From Nonlabens dokdonensis (GTDB lineage Bacteria > Bacteroidota > Bacteroidia > Flavobacteriales > Flavobacteriaceae), in the NCBI RefSeq assembly GCF_002162835.1, contig NZ_MAAX01000196.1, positions 1-37,864 of the forward strand: 37,864 nt of DNA, given 5' to 3'. Below, piece by piece: positions 1-8,572 of this stretch. The stretch's first letter is position 1; the number at the start of each line of letters is the position of its first letter. Both the position numbers and the translations under genes were made by a program. The notes under the pieces were generated by a model. It saw only the letters and a program-made list of their open reading frames with translations, was not told the origin of the DNA and searched no databases.

Positions 1-104
1 TTTGCAGTCGCAGTTTGCAGTCGCAGTTTGCAGTCGCAGTTTGCAGTCGCAGTTTGCAGTCGCAGTTTGCAGTCGCAGTTTGCAGTCGCAGTTTGCAGTC
101 GCAG
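1..104. repeat. 13-bp tandem repeat, eight copies
   Basis: The unit TTTGCAGTCGCAG is repeated eight times without a mismatch and is cut by the window edge, so the array may be longer. It lies downstream of the TonB receptor gene. The units have no unique spacers and no coding potential is evident. It is probably a variable-number tandem repeat; its function is unknown. Confidence 0.95.
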
Positions 105-125
105 TTTTTAGCAAAGCTAAAAACT
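103..125 (-). terminator. Hairpin downstream of the TonB receptor gene
   Basis: AGTTTTTAGC and GCTAAAAACT form a perfect 10-bp stem with a 3-nt loop, directly at the edge of the tandem repeat and 35 bp after the receptor stop codon. No T tract follows on the minus strand beyond the stem, so it is at best a weak terminator and may only be part of the repeat structure. Confidence 0.4.
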
Positions 126-159
126 ACAACTACTTTTTACTGAAAACTGAGACTGAGAA

Positions 160-2349
160 CTAGAAATTCAAAGTAACTCCAGCTAAGAAATTAATTCCAG
201 CTTGCGGATAAAATCCAGCTCCTTCTACTGTAGAAATAGTTCCCGGATTTGAAAAATCGTCGTCATATGTGAAGTAGTAACCATTAGAAACAAACTTCTG
301 ATCAAAGATGTTGTTTACCAGTCCAGTAAATACAACCGAATCAAATATGGAATTAGGTTTTATGGTGTAAACTAGGTTGATATCATTTAAGAAATAACTG
401 TCTAATTTTGAGGCATCTGCTTCTGTATTGCTCATAAACTGTTCTCCTACAAACTTGCTCAATAAAGAAATTTGAAAGTCTTTTACCGGTTGATAAACAA
501 TCGCATTTGCCGCAACAACATTAGGTGAGAAAGCAATATCTGTACTACCTAAGTTTTGTAAACCACCGTCAAATGATCTTATGGTTTCTTTATTCTTATT
601 ACTACTTAACGCTAGATTAGGCCGCAAAGTAAGTTGATTTGTCACAGGGATAATCGCTTCTAGCTCAATTCCTAATCGGTAACTCTCACCACTGTTAGTC
701 CTTATAGGAGCTCCTACATCATTGATCTCACCACTTAATACAAGTTGCTCGTTATAAAGCATTAAATACGTATTTGCATTAAAAGTAAAATTTCCATTTT
801 TATGACGCCATCCTAATTCAAAATCATTAAGCTGTTCTGGCTGTACGTTAGGATCACTTTCAAAATCATCTCTGTTAGGTTCTCTATTTGCACGTGCGTA
901 AGAAAAATACAGGTCGTTATTATCATTGTATTTATAGGTAACACCTGCTTTAGGGTTGAAGAACGTATAATTTTCATCGACTAGAAACTCTGTAAGATTT
1001 GAGTTGATACCAGAGGTTTCATAGTTAACATTTCTTAATTGCAAATCGCCATATAACTGGAAACGGTCATTCAATTTATAAGTTGCTTTTGAGAATACAG
1101 AAAAGTCGTTTTTCTTCCCATTTCCTTCATAGTAACGATCTCTTATATTACTCTGACTAGCATATCGTGCCCAAATAACTTCTCCAAAATGATCTCCATC
1201 ATAGTGACTTATAGAAGTTCCAAAGATTAAGTCTATCTCGTTGTTTTTATAATTAGCATTTGCGTTAAATACATAATAGTCGTTATCCAGCCATCTTCGG
1301 CGCACAAGATCTGTTGTGTTAACGGTTTGCCCATTAACTGTAAGCTCATCAAAACCATAAGTAGCAAAGTCATCATCCTCTCTAAACTGCTCAAAAAACC
1401 CACGTCCATAGGTATAGTTTAAACCTACATTAGTAGACCAGTTGTTGTTATAGCGCTCATTCCAGTGCAGTTGATAATGATCTTGACGGTAATCATCTAC
1501 CTCATTATCATAGAATTGCATGTTTCCATTTTCATCTGTAAACTGTCCTGCAGGATTGAAGGTTCTGTCTTCTCTAAGTGTCTCTGCGTCGATACCAAAC
1601 CATGACTGATAGGTCACGTTATTACCGCCAAAAGTAACTGCCTTAATAAGCGTGCTATCATCTACATAAGAACCTTGTAAAAAATAAGATTTTAAACTTG
1701 TAGAAGCTCTATCGATATAACCATCAGACTCAATATTAGACAGTCTACCAGCAATCTCAAAGTGATCATTCATGAGACCTGTTGAGAACTTTACGGTGTG
1801 TTTTCTACTGTTAAAACTACCGAAGGAATTCGAAATCTCACCACTAGCTTCTCTAGAAAAACCGTCTGTAAGAATGTTGATACTTGCACCAAAAGCACCA
1901 CTACCATTAGTACTAGTTCCTACACCTCGCTGTACTTGCAAGTTCTCTACAGAAGACGCAAAATCCCCTAGATTTACCCAAAAGGTTCCTAACGACTCTG
2001 CATCAGAATATGGGATACCATTGATAGTAACATTAGTAGATTGTGAGCTTACACCACGTATTCTCAATCCTGTGTAACCTATTCCTGCTCCAGCATCACT
2101 AGTAGTTACCACTGATGGTAAAAAATTAAGTAACAAAGGAATGTCTTGACCTAGATTACGTTTTGCAATCTCTTTCTTTGATAAATTAGTGTGTGTAATA
2201 GGTGATTTTGCGTCTACTCGCACGGCTTTAACCAGAACTTCCTCTAGTTTTTCTGCCTCTGTGGAGTCTTTGACTTGTGTGTTTTGCGCTGTTGCGAGAC
2301 TGACTGTTATTAATGCAGCTGCAATAAAAACGCGACGTAAATGTTTCAT
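160..2349 (-). CDS. TonB-dependent outer-membrane receptor, probably for thiamin or a precursor
   Basis: This is a 729-residue outer-membrane receptor. The start is set at the ATG giving MKHLRRVFIAAALITVSLATAQ, a good Sec signal peptide; an in-frame ATG 33 bp upstream would put charged residues before it. A TonB-box/plug region follows (about residues 35-165, with the typical plug segment LRIRGVSSQSTNVTINGIPY), then a long beta-barrel rich in aromatic and Asn/Asp residues ending in the C-terminal Phe of barrel proteins. There is no N-terminal carboxypeptidase-like domain and no SusD partner, which argues against a glycan system. The gene is preceded by a TPP riboswitch in the same orientation. 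Thiamin-regulated TonB receptors are known from comparative genomics of Bacteroidota, so thiamin or a related compound is the likely substrate; the protein family alone would only suggest an iron-type receptor. Confidence 0.88.
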   Translation of the reverse strand: MKHLRRVFIAAALITVSLATAQNTQVKDSTEAEKLEEVLVKAVRVDAKSPITHTNLSKKEIAKRNLGQDIPLLLNFLPSVVTTSDAGAGIGYTGLRIRGVSSQSTNVTINGIPYSDAESLGTFWVNLGDFASSVENLQVQRGVGTSTNGSGAFGASINILTDGFSREASGEISNSFGSFNSRKHTVKFSTGLMNDHFEIAGRLSNIESDGYIDRASTSLKSYFLQGSYVDDSTLIKAVTFGGNNVTYQSWFGIDAETLREDRTFNPAGQFTDENGNMQFYDNEVDDYRQDHYQLHWNERYNNNWSTNVGLNYTYGRGFFEQFREDDDFATYGFDELTVNGQTVNTTDLVRRRWLDNDYYVFNANANYKNNEIDLIFGTSISHYDGDHFGEVIWARYASQSNIRDRYYEGNGKKNDFSVFSKATYKLNDRFQLYGDLQLRNVNYETSGINSNLTEFLVDENYTFFNPKAGVTYKYNDNNDLYFSYARANREPNRDDFESDPNVQPEQLNDFELGWRHKNGNFTFNANTYLMLYNEQLVLSGEINDVGAPIRTNSGESYRLGIELEAIIPVTNQLTLRPNLALSSNKNKETIRSFDGGLQNLGSTDIAFSPNVVAANAIVYQPVKDFQISLLSKFVGEQFMSNTEADASKLDSYFLNDINLVYTIKPNSIFDSVVFTGLVNNIFDQKFVSNGYYFTYDDDFSNPGTISTVEGAGFYPQAGINFLAGVTLNF

Positions 2350-2446
2350 AAGAACTTTTTTAAGTTCAAATAAAAGGGGCATTTATTCGGTTTGGATTAA
2401 AATAAAATGTTTGAAGGATTCTCTTGAAATAGACTTTTAAGGTGCA

Positions 2447-2462
2447 CGCTTTCGCGAAAGCG
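2447..2462. repeat. 16-bp palindrome, copy 1 (intergenic)
   Basis: A perfect CGCTTTCGCGAAAGCG lies in the leader between the TPP aptamer and the receptor start codon. In RNA it would form an 8-bp hairpin and could take part in the riboswitch expression platform. Confidence 0.9.
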
Positions 2463-2488
2463 AGAACATAACACGCCGTATCTATCTA

Positions 2489-2590
2489 AATCTTTTCCCT
2501 TAGCGACATTACTCGCCCAGGTTCCTTGGGTATTATCTCAGCCATTTCAACAACACTATTCATGCGGTTAAAAAAGCACCCCTTGAGATT
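2489..2590 (-). promoter_or_regulatory. TPP (thiamin pyrophosphate) riboswitch aptamer
   Basis: Read on the minus strand, the segment carries the THI-box signature in order: AAGGGGTGC, then GGCTGAGAT, then ACCC, GAACCTG with GGG pairing to ACCC, then GTAATG and AAGGGAAA. The ends pair as P1 (AATCT at 2586-2590 with AGATT at 2489-2493). The aptamer is about 102 nt, with a long P3 region. About 140 nt separate it from the receptor start codon. TPP binding normally lowers expression, so the receptor should be made when thiamin is scarce. No classical terminator with a U tract is evident in the leader, so control may be translational. Confidence 0.93.
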
Positions 2591-2595
2591 GGCGG

Positions 2596-2603
2596 CAAAA
2601 GTA
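2596..2603 (-). promoter_or_regulatory. Predicted -7 promoter box upstream of the riboswitch
   Basis: TACTTTTG on the minus strand matches the Bacteroidota -7 consensus TAnnTTTG. The -33 position 19 nt upstream reads TTTT instead of TTTG. Transcription would start near 2589, exactly at the 5' end of the aptamer. Confidence 0.55.
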
Positions 2604-2663
2604 ATATGAAAATGTAAATAGAAAAATAAAATTGAAACGTTTTTCAAATTAAAATTAGACCTA

Positions 2664-5600
2664 TTAACGCTTCAGTGTAAAATGCCCATTATAAATAGCA
2701 CCATTACTACGCTCAACCCTAAACCAATAGTCGCTCGATGGTACAGGACTACCGTTAAAAGTTCCATCCCAGCCTGGTCCTTCTGGACTAATTTGTTTTA
2801 GTAACTTACCATAACGATCAAAAATATAAATCTTATTAGTAGGTTCTTGTTCTGAATTAAATAATTGCCAGAAATCATGAAATCCATCTCCATTAGGCGT
2901 GAAAAATCTTGGGTAAAACAACAAGTAAACATCCTGCTCTACAATCCCGCATCCGTTTTTATCGCGCACGTAAATTTGATAATCGCCCATAGGTAAATTG
3001 TCAAAACGGTTGCTGTCTTGATAGGTGACTCCATCGAGAGAATGCTCATAATCTCCAGATCCATCTACTTCTACAATAACGCTATTATTATCTTGACTCC
3101 AGTCTTCTATTTCAATATTTCTTATTATTGCAACAGTTGATTCTACTACAGTTATATCTTTAGTTTCTTCACAGATTAGTGCGCCATAATCATTTGAAAC
3201 GGTCACAAAATAATTACCAGGTGTGTCAACAATTATAGTTGAAGTGGTTTCTCCTGTAGACCATAAGTAATTGTCAAATCCAGTATCAGCTACTAATTCT
3301 ACTGTATCATTTTCACAAATAGCCCATTGATCTTGCATAAATAGCACTGGTTGTTCATAAACGTTAATACGAAATGAAGTCGTAGCATAACAGCTTCCAT
3401 TAGTTGCATTTTCTAGGCGTACAAATATCTCTTCATTAGTTGTTTGATTGGAATAACTGAAAGGTAACTCGTTGATTCCAATATCTGCATCTGACTGGCT
3501 TGTATAATAACTTATTATATTATCAGTAGCAGATTGACCGTTTAAAATCTCGCTTTCGCGAAAGCGAAGATCAAAAACTTCTGTACCATCATTAGAACTA
3601 TCGTCACATACATCTATATCGCTAGGTTGATTTGCGATAGGCAACCTAGAAACTCCTATATCAAAGGAAATACTCGTGTCGTTACAGCTGCTATTATTTC
3701 TATTTTCTATGCGCACAAACAACGTTTCTCTAGCTGATGTAGTGGTATAAAGAGTAGGTAAAGCACTGTTTCCAGAGTCAGCATCTGACTGATTGGAATG
3801 ATAAGTAACTATAAAATCTATTGCAGACTGACCGTTTAAAACTTGACTGTCATAATTAGATAAATCAAAAACATGTTCTCCATCTCTGGAACTGTCATCA
3901 CAAACAATATCGTTTGCAACTGAATTTGCTTCTGGTGTTAGGTTTACCACAAATTCAATCGTAGTTTGTGCAAAGCAAAACGAGTTAGAAGGATTAATTA
4001 CGGTAGCAGTTATGGTCTGACTACTCGTAATAAAAGGATTAGGTAATGGACTCGAGAGTGAAGCTCCATTTTCATCTTCGTAGGTTACAGTAACAGCAGT
4101 TTGAGAATCTAATAAAGTGGATTCTATCGTGCTGGTATCAAATGCAAAAATACCGTCATTATCAGTATCACAAACTTCAAATACAGGGATAGGATTAGCA
4201 ACAACGCCAGGTTCAACTATGATTTCAATTTGAGTCATTACTGTACAAACTCCATCTGGATCTAATGAACTGGCATTAGTCATTTCTACATCAATTGTTT
4301 GTGAAGCGGTTATCAAAGGATTAGGAAGCGGATTAGGCAATATATTTCCACTGCTATCTCTAAAAGTCAAGTCTACACCTGTTTGGCCTTGTAGTAATTG
4401 CGCATTAATATTTGAAGTATCAATGGATTCAACACCATCGTTATTTGCGTCGCACTGATCTATAATTATGGTATTAGCCGCAGTAGGGTTTTCTTCTACT
4501 ATCAAGTTTACATGATGACCTAAACCAACGCAGTCGTTAGAAGCATTGTCAACTCTTACAAAGATATCTTGTGAGTTGAGAGAACCTAAGTTTTGATAAG
4601 CAGAAATATTTGTAATAGGATTTGCTTCAGTGAGTGCATCACTTTCATTGCGATAGAAATTAACACCAATAGTCTGTCCAGCAGGAAATAGCGCCGCAAT
4701 GTCTGCTTGAGCATTTGTCAAATCAAAAGTAGCAACTCCATCATACAAATCAGCTCCATCATCACATTGATAAATAGTTCTTATGAAGGAAGAAGGTATT
4801 TGACTGGTACTCACATTTAGATCTATTTGGGCTGTTCTATAGCAGCCTTCTGTGTTTTCTACTCTAGCATAAATGATTTGTGAGCTCGAAGTCGTGTTTT
4901 GGTATGTTGTTAAATTAGTTATTGAGTTGGATGCATTTTCAGCGTCTAAAAAATTCTCGTAAAATGTGATCGTGTTTGTGTTGAGATTTGGGATAATCTC
5001 GTCAATGACCTGATTCAGGTTAAAAGTCGTTATCCCATCGGTATCATCATCACATTGATTTAGTTGAACTGTAGCGTTTATGGTAGGTAACTCTAAAACT
5101 TCTATATCAAAGCTCGTTGTTGCGACGCAAGTTGTTTGCAATCTATTTATCATTTGCACATAGATCGTTTCTGATCTATTGGTGTTTTGATATACAGCTG
5201 GATTAGAAATAGGCATTGTCAATAAGGCATCAGTAAAATATTCTAATTGAAAATCTGTGGAAGATTGCCCGTTGTAAATAGCTGATTCATTTGTGGTCAA
5301 ATCAAAAAGTATGCGACCATCTGAATCTGAGCCTACGGAATCGTTATCACATAATCTAATCGCAGGAATGCTCGTAGCAGGCATAGGCGATTCAAATATT
5401 TGAATATCAAATGAAGTCATGGCTTCGCATTCGTCATTTCCTATATTTATAACGCTAGCAATTATCGTTTGAGAACCAAAGGCAACATTATTAGCATACG
5501 CAGACGGATTTGAGATAGGAGAATCATTATTGTAATCTGTCAAGTTTTCAAAATAAACCACCTCAAAAGTAGTAGCAGACTGACCATTGAGAATTACTGA

Positions 5601-7043
5601 ATTTTGTTGTGTCAAATCGAAATTATGAAAGCCATCATTGTTGGGATCACAAATTTCTATGCTTTGAGGTGTTGATGCTGTAGGCTGTTCAAATATTTCT
5701 ACATCTATAGTTGAGAGTACCGATGAAGCCCCAGAACTAGCTATTGTGGTTGCGGTTACTGTATAAACACCTGCATTAGTGAATACATGATTGGGATTTA
5801 AAGCTGTTGAAGAATTAGATAAGCCCGAAGCAGGATCTCCAAAGTCCCATACGACAGAAGTGACAGGATTAATTAGATTAAAATTGGTCGCATCACCTAA
5901 ACAGGTGTTTTGGAATTGTATTTGTTCTAAGTCTAAAAAGCTTTGCACAAATGAAGGAAGTCCATCTCTACACCTTCTACCTCCTAAACTAATAGTTTGT
6001 GATCTATAATTACAACCTAATCCTACAATATTAGGATTTTCTATGACATTCAAATTAAATGCACTTCCTTGCGCCACATATATCTTACCGTCAGGTGCGA
6101 GCTGCATGCTAGCATATGGACGCCTAATGGTTGTTAACTCTACCCTAGACTGTATCATAGTAAGAGAAACATTTGATGACAAATCAAATTGATACACAGA
6201 ACTACCTATCCCAGAATAGTAAACAATATTACTATTAGGAGAAAACTCAGTGCCATACAAATCACGATTTAATGGACCTGTAATCATTAATATTGGGTTG
6301 CTAACTATACCAGTTGCCGCATCAAAATCGAATAACCAACCTTCTTGATCAATTATTGCATTAGTCATGGATAATTTAGTACCATCTGGTGATATTTTTA
6401 TCATGCCTAGAGCTTCTAATGGATTATTTGAAATAACTGGTCCTACAGATGAAATTACAGGTGTAGATGCAACCCCAAGATCAGTTACTAAATAACTTAA
6501 AAAGTTATTACTCCCGATATCGTGGGCAACAACCCAATAAGAGTTTTGATTTACATGACTTACCGAAGTTAATTTTTCCGTAGTTGGAGAACGAAGCAGT
6601 TGGTTTTTTAATGAAGTAACATTTCCTAATCCACCATCCAAAGTCATGTCTACTTCAGAATACCTAAAACCATCAGGACCTGATTCATCATCTACTGTAA
6701 AAACATAATAAATATTAGTATTATTAGGTTTAGGAACTACTATAGAGGATTGTGCACTACTAGAATCTCCTAAAAGTCCAGTACCATTAGGCATGGGAAA
6801 GTGATTCCTATTATATATGGTTGAACCATCTGTATAAAAAAGCAACGCACCGTTACTATCAGAAATAACGGCACAACCTTCATTAGTGTCCATCGCACTA
6901 TCCAAAAGCGGCACAGGACTACCAGAGCTAAAATCAAGACCTGCATTTACACCAAAATACCAGATATTAGCTTCACCTTGGGAAAAACAAAGCTGAGCAA
7001 ATAGAATAGATATTATTGTGATCTTTAATCTATTAACTTTCAT
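2664..7043 (-). CDS. Large secreted repeat protein with T9SS type B sorting domain
   Basis: This 1459-residue protein begins with a signal peptide (MKVNRLKITIISILFAQLCFSQ). Residues of about 25-370 look like a propeller-type domain. A PKD-like domain follows near 390-450 (motif VVWDFGDP). Then come eight tandem units of about 95-100 residues starting near 464, 566, 664, 760, 864, 958, 1047 and 1146; each opens with a CDxxxDG...FDL motif and most contain a NGQS-like turn. An Ig/PKD-like module lies at about 1240-1300. The C-terminus from about 1379 has FTPNGDGFHDFW and ends in a short basic tail, the gliding-motility-associated (CHU_C) type B sorting domain of the type IX secretion system. The protein is therefore probably exported across the outer membrane and attached or released at the surface. 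An adhesin or surface-structure role is inference. The eighth repeat unit contains one copy of the 16-bp palindrome. Confidence 0.9.
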   Translation of the reverse strand: MKVNRLKITIISILFAQLCFSQGEANIWYFGVNAGLDFSSGSPVPLLDSAMDTNEGCAVISDSNGALLFYTDGSTIYNRNHFPMPNGTGLLGDSSSAQSSIVVPKPNNTNIYYVFTVDDESGPDGFRYSEVDMTLDGGLGNVTSLKNQLLRSPTTEKLTSVSHVNQNSYWVVAHDIGSNNFLSYLVTDLGVASTPVISSVGPVISNNPLEALGMIKISPDGTKLSMTNAIIDQEGWLFDFDAATGIVSNPILMITGPLNRDLYGTEFSPNSNIVYYSGIGSSVYQFDLSSNVSLTMIQSRVELTTIRRPYASMQLAPDGKIYVAQGSAFNLNVIENPNIVGLGCNYRSQTISLGGRRCRDGLPSFVQSFLDLEQIQFQNTCLGDATNFNLINPVTSVVWDFGDPASGLSNSSTALNPNHVFTNAGVYTVTATTIASSGASSVLSTIDVEIFEQPTASTPQSIEICDPNNDGFHNFDLTQQNSVILNGQSATTFEVVYFENLTDYNNDSPISNPSAYANNVAFGSQTIIASVINIGNDECEAMTSFDIQIFESPMPATSIPAIRLCDNDSVGSDSDGRILFDLTTNESAIYNGQSSTDFQLEYFTDALLTMPISNPAVYQNTNRSETIYVQMINRLQTTCVATTSFDIEVLELPTINATVQLNQCDDDTDGITTFNLNQVIDEIIPNLNTNTITFYENFLDAENASNSITNLTTYQNTTSSSQIIYARVENTEGCYRTAQIDLNVSTSQIPSSFIRTIYQCDDGADLYDGVATFDLTNAQADIAALFPAGQTIGVNFYRNESDALTEANPITNISAYQNLGSLNSQDIFVRVDNASNDCVGLGHHVNLIVEENPTAANTIIIDQCDANNDGVESIDTSNINAQLLQGQTGVDLTFRDSSGNILPNPLPNPLITASQTIDVEMTNASSLDPDGVCTVMTQIEIIVEPGVVANPIPVFEVCDTDNDGIFAFDTSTIESTLLDSQTAVTVTYEDENGASLSSPLPNPFITSSQTITATVINPSNSFCFAQTTIEFVVNLTPEANSVANDIVCDDSSRDGEHVFDLSNYDSQVLNGQSAIDFIVTYHSNQSDADSGNSALPTLYTTTSARETLFVRIENRNNSSCNDTSISFDIGVSRLPIANQPSDIDVCDDSSNDGTEVFDLRFRESEILNGQSATDNIISYYTSQSDADIGINELPFSYSNQTTNEEIFVRLENATNGSCYATTSFRINVYEQPVLFMQDQWAICENDTVELVADTGFDNYLWSTGETTSTIIVDTPGNYFVTVSNDYGALICEETKDITVVESTVAIIRNIEIEDWSQDNNSVIVEVDGSGDYEHSLDGVTYQDSNRFDNLPMGDYQIYVRDKNGCGIVEQDVYLLFYPRFFTPNGDGFHDFWQLFNSEQEPTNKIYIFDRYGKLLKQISPEGPGWDGTFNGSPVPSSDYWFRVERSNGAIYNGHFTLKR
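3551..3566. repeat. 16-bp palindrome, copy 2 (inside a CDS)
   Basis: A perfect copy in the eighth repeat unit of the T9SS protein, read as LRFRESE. The neighbouring seventh unit has LSNYDSQ at the same place, with near-identical flanking DNA and equal length. Confidence 0.95.
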
Positions 7044-7080
7044 TCCTTAACTCTTATCTTTTAGTAGCTTGAATAGTTTT

Positions 7081-7284
7081 TTAGGACTTTGTTTGATTTA
7101 AAACAAAATCTTTGACTTCTTTTGTAGTATAAGTTTGCGCACCATCTTCCACTCTATCTCTTATATCACTAATATGATTTACATATTGTTCACTCGTAAG
7201 CGCCTCTCCTTTTGCAGAATAAGTTACAACATCATTAACTGAAATTGTTTCTTTGATTTTATCTACTTTAATTAAATTTTTCAA
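7081..7284 (-). CDS. Small hypothetical protein (67 aa)
   Basis: I do not recognise this small, soluble, charged protein. It has no signal peptide, membrane segment or cysteine. The second half looks helical (SEQYVNHISDIRDRVEDGAQ). It starts 10 bp after the stop codon of the M28 peptidase gene and ends 37 bp before the T9SS protein gene, all on the minus strand, so it is probably co-transcribed with the peptidase. Coding status rests on ATG start, operon-like spacing and protein-like composition. An antitoxin-like role would fit the size, but no toxin gene is adjacent. Confidence 0.6.
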   Translation of the reverse strand: MKNLIKVDKIKETISVNDVVTYSAKGEALTSEQYVNHISDIRDRVEDGAQTYTTKEVKDFVLNQTKS

Positions 7285-7294
7285 GACTCAAAAC

Positions 7295-8536
7295 CTAAAA
7301 CTCAATCTCTTTCTCCACCATTTTGCCATCACGATCTACGGTAACTTTAGTTGTATCACCATTATCAAATGTAGCGAGTGTTCTCATGTAGCTCATCATA
7401 TCAACAATGGTACTATCACCCAATTTCACAACAACATCGCCTTTCATCAATCCTGCTTTTTGGGCTGGTTTTTCTTCGCTCACTCCATCGATGCGCATTC
7501 CTTTTCCTGTAAATAAGTAATCTGGCACGACTCCTAGACCTACTTTAAAACGTGGTACTTCTTCGCTTTCGTTTTTAGTTTTTCTAAAGGCTAGTTTTCC
7601 AGCGTTATCAAACTCTGCAGTGATTCTTAAGATATAATCAGAGATTTTTTGCATCCCATCATAGTTCAACTTCTCTGCATCATCGCCAGGTTTGTGGTAA
7701 TCTTCATGTTGCCCAGTGAAGAAATGTAAAACTGGTATATCATTTAAATAAAATGATGTGTGATCACTTGGACCAACGCCGCTTTCGTTTAAAGCCAACT
7801 CAAAATCTTTATTCACAGCATTTACAATTTGAGTCCATCTGGTAGAAGTTCCTGTTCCATAAATGGCAAGCTTATTCTCTTCATTTAGCCTGCCTACCAT
7901 GTCCATGTTGATCATATAAGTAATAGAATCTAAAGCGATCGTAGGGTTTTTAGTAAAATAATTAGACCCTAACAACCCCATTTCTTCACCAGAAAACGCC
8001 ATGAATAGATAGTTATTCCCTTTCTTATCGCTGGTCTTCAATTCGTAAGCTAGGTCTAGCATAACCGCAACACCACTCGCATTATCATCTGCTCCGTTAT
8101 GAACGGCTTCTCCTTCACGATGTAGAGAACCTTCACCACCCATTCCTAAGTGATCATAGTGCGCACCTATTACAACTGTTTGTGCAGCGCCATTATCAAT
8201 ATAACCTAGAACGTTAGTTCCTGTAAGAAAACCATTGCCTTTCTCGTCTGTAAAAGCTGCTTCTTGATGTGGATCGCTGGAAGGTTTAAAAGAAAAAGTC
8301 TGGAAATAAGTCCCTTCATTTCCTTTAGGTTCTAGACCTGATTCCTTCATGCGCTTTGCAATATAATCTGCTGCTTGTAATTCATAAGAAGTACCAGTCT
8401 CACGACCTTGCAAGTCGTCTGATGCTAGATAAACCACATCGGCTTTCATGTTACCTTCTACAGGTTCTAAAGATTTCACTTCTGTCTTGCAAGAGACTAA
8501 TAAACAAATGGCTATAAAAAGTGTCGCGATTCTCAT
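7295..8536 (-). CDS. M28 family zinc aminopeptidase lipoprotein with PDZ domain
   Basis: This 413-residue peptidase starts with a lipoprotein signal (MRIATLFIAICLLVSC, lipobox LVSC). The M28 di-zinc ligands appear in order: GAHYDHLG (about residue 125), NGADDNASG (about 148), SGEEMGLLGS (about 184), NMDMVGRL (about 211) and DYHKPGD (about 280). A PDZ domain occupies about 325-413 (GLGVVPDYLFTGKGMRIDGV and KAGLMKGDVVVKLGD). It probably removes N-terminal residues from peptides at the cell envelope, with the PDZ domain guiding substrates. It is transcribed divergently from the TolB-like gene, with only 36 bp between the start codons. Confidence 0.93.
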   Translation of the reverse strand: MRIATLFIAICLLVSCKTEVKSLEPVEGNMKADVVYLASDDLQGRETGTSYELQAADYIAKRMKESGLEPKGNEGTYFQTFSFKPSSDPHQEAAFTDEKGNGFLTGTNVLGYIDNGAAQTVVIGAHYDHLGMGGEGSLHREGEAVHNGADDNASGVAVMLDLAYELKTSDKKGNNYLFMAFSGEEMGLLGSNYFTKNPTIALDSITYMINMDMVGRLNEENKLAIYGTGTSTRWTQIVNAVNKDFELALNESGVGPSDHTSFYLNDIPVLHFFTGQHEDYHKPGDDAEKLNYDGMQKISDYILRITAEFDNAGKLAFRKTKNESEEVPRFKVGLGVVPDYLFTGKGMRIDGVSEEKPAQKAGLMKGDVVVKLGDSTIVDMMSYMRTLATFDNGDTTKVTVDRDGKMVEKEIEF

Positions 8537-8546
8537 ATCTACCTTG

Positions 8547-8564
8547 TAATTTTGCTCAAAATTA
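8547..8564. promoter_or_regulatory. Back-to-back -7 boxes of two divergent genes
   Basis: TAATTTTGctCAAAATTA is an inverted repeat in which each half matches TAnnTTTG: the plus-strand box (8547-8554) points to the TolB-like gene and the minus-strand box (8557-8564) to the M28 gene. Clear -33 boxes are not visible. Predicted leaders are only about 12-15 nt. The same palindrome could alternatively be an operator. Confidence 0.45.
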
Positions 8565-8572
8565 AATCATCC

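Noticed and set aside
1-104. CRISPR-like array
   Set aside because: Units of 13 bp run without any spacers and no cas gene is near; this is a simple tandem repeat.
2350-2382. Upstream ATG adding 11 residues to the TonB receptor
   Set aside because: It would put acidic and basic residues before a complete signal peptide; the internal ATG fits better.
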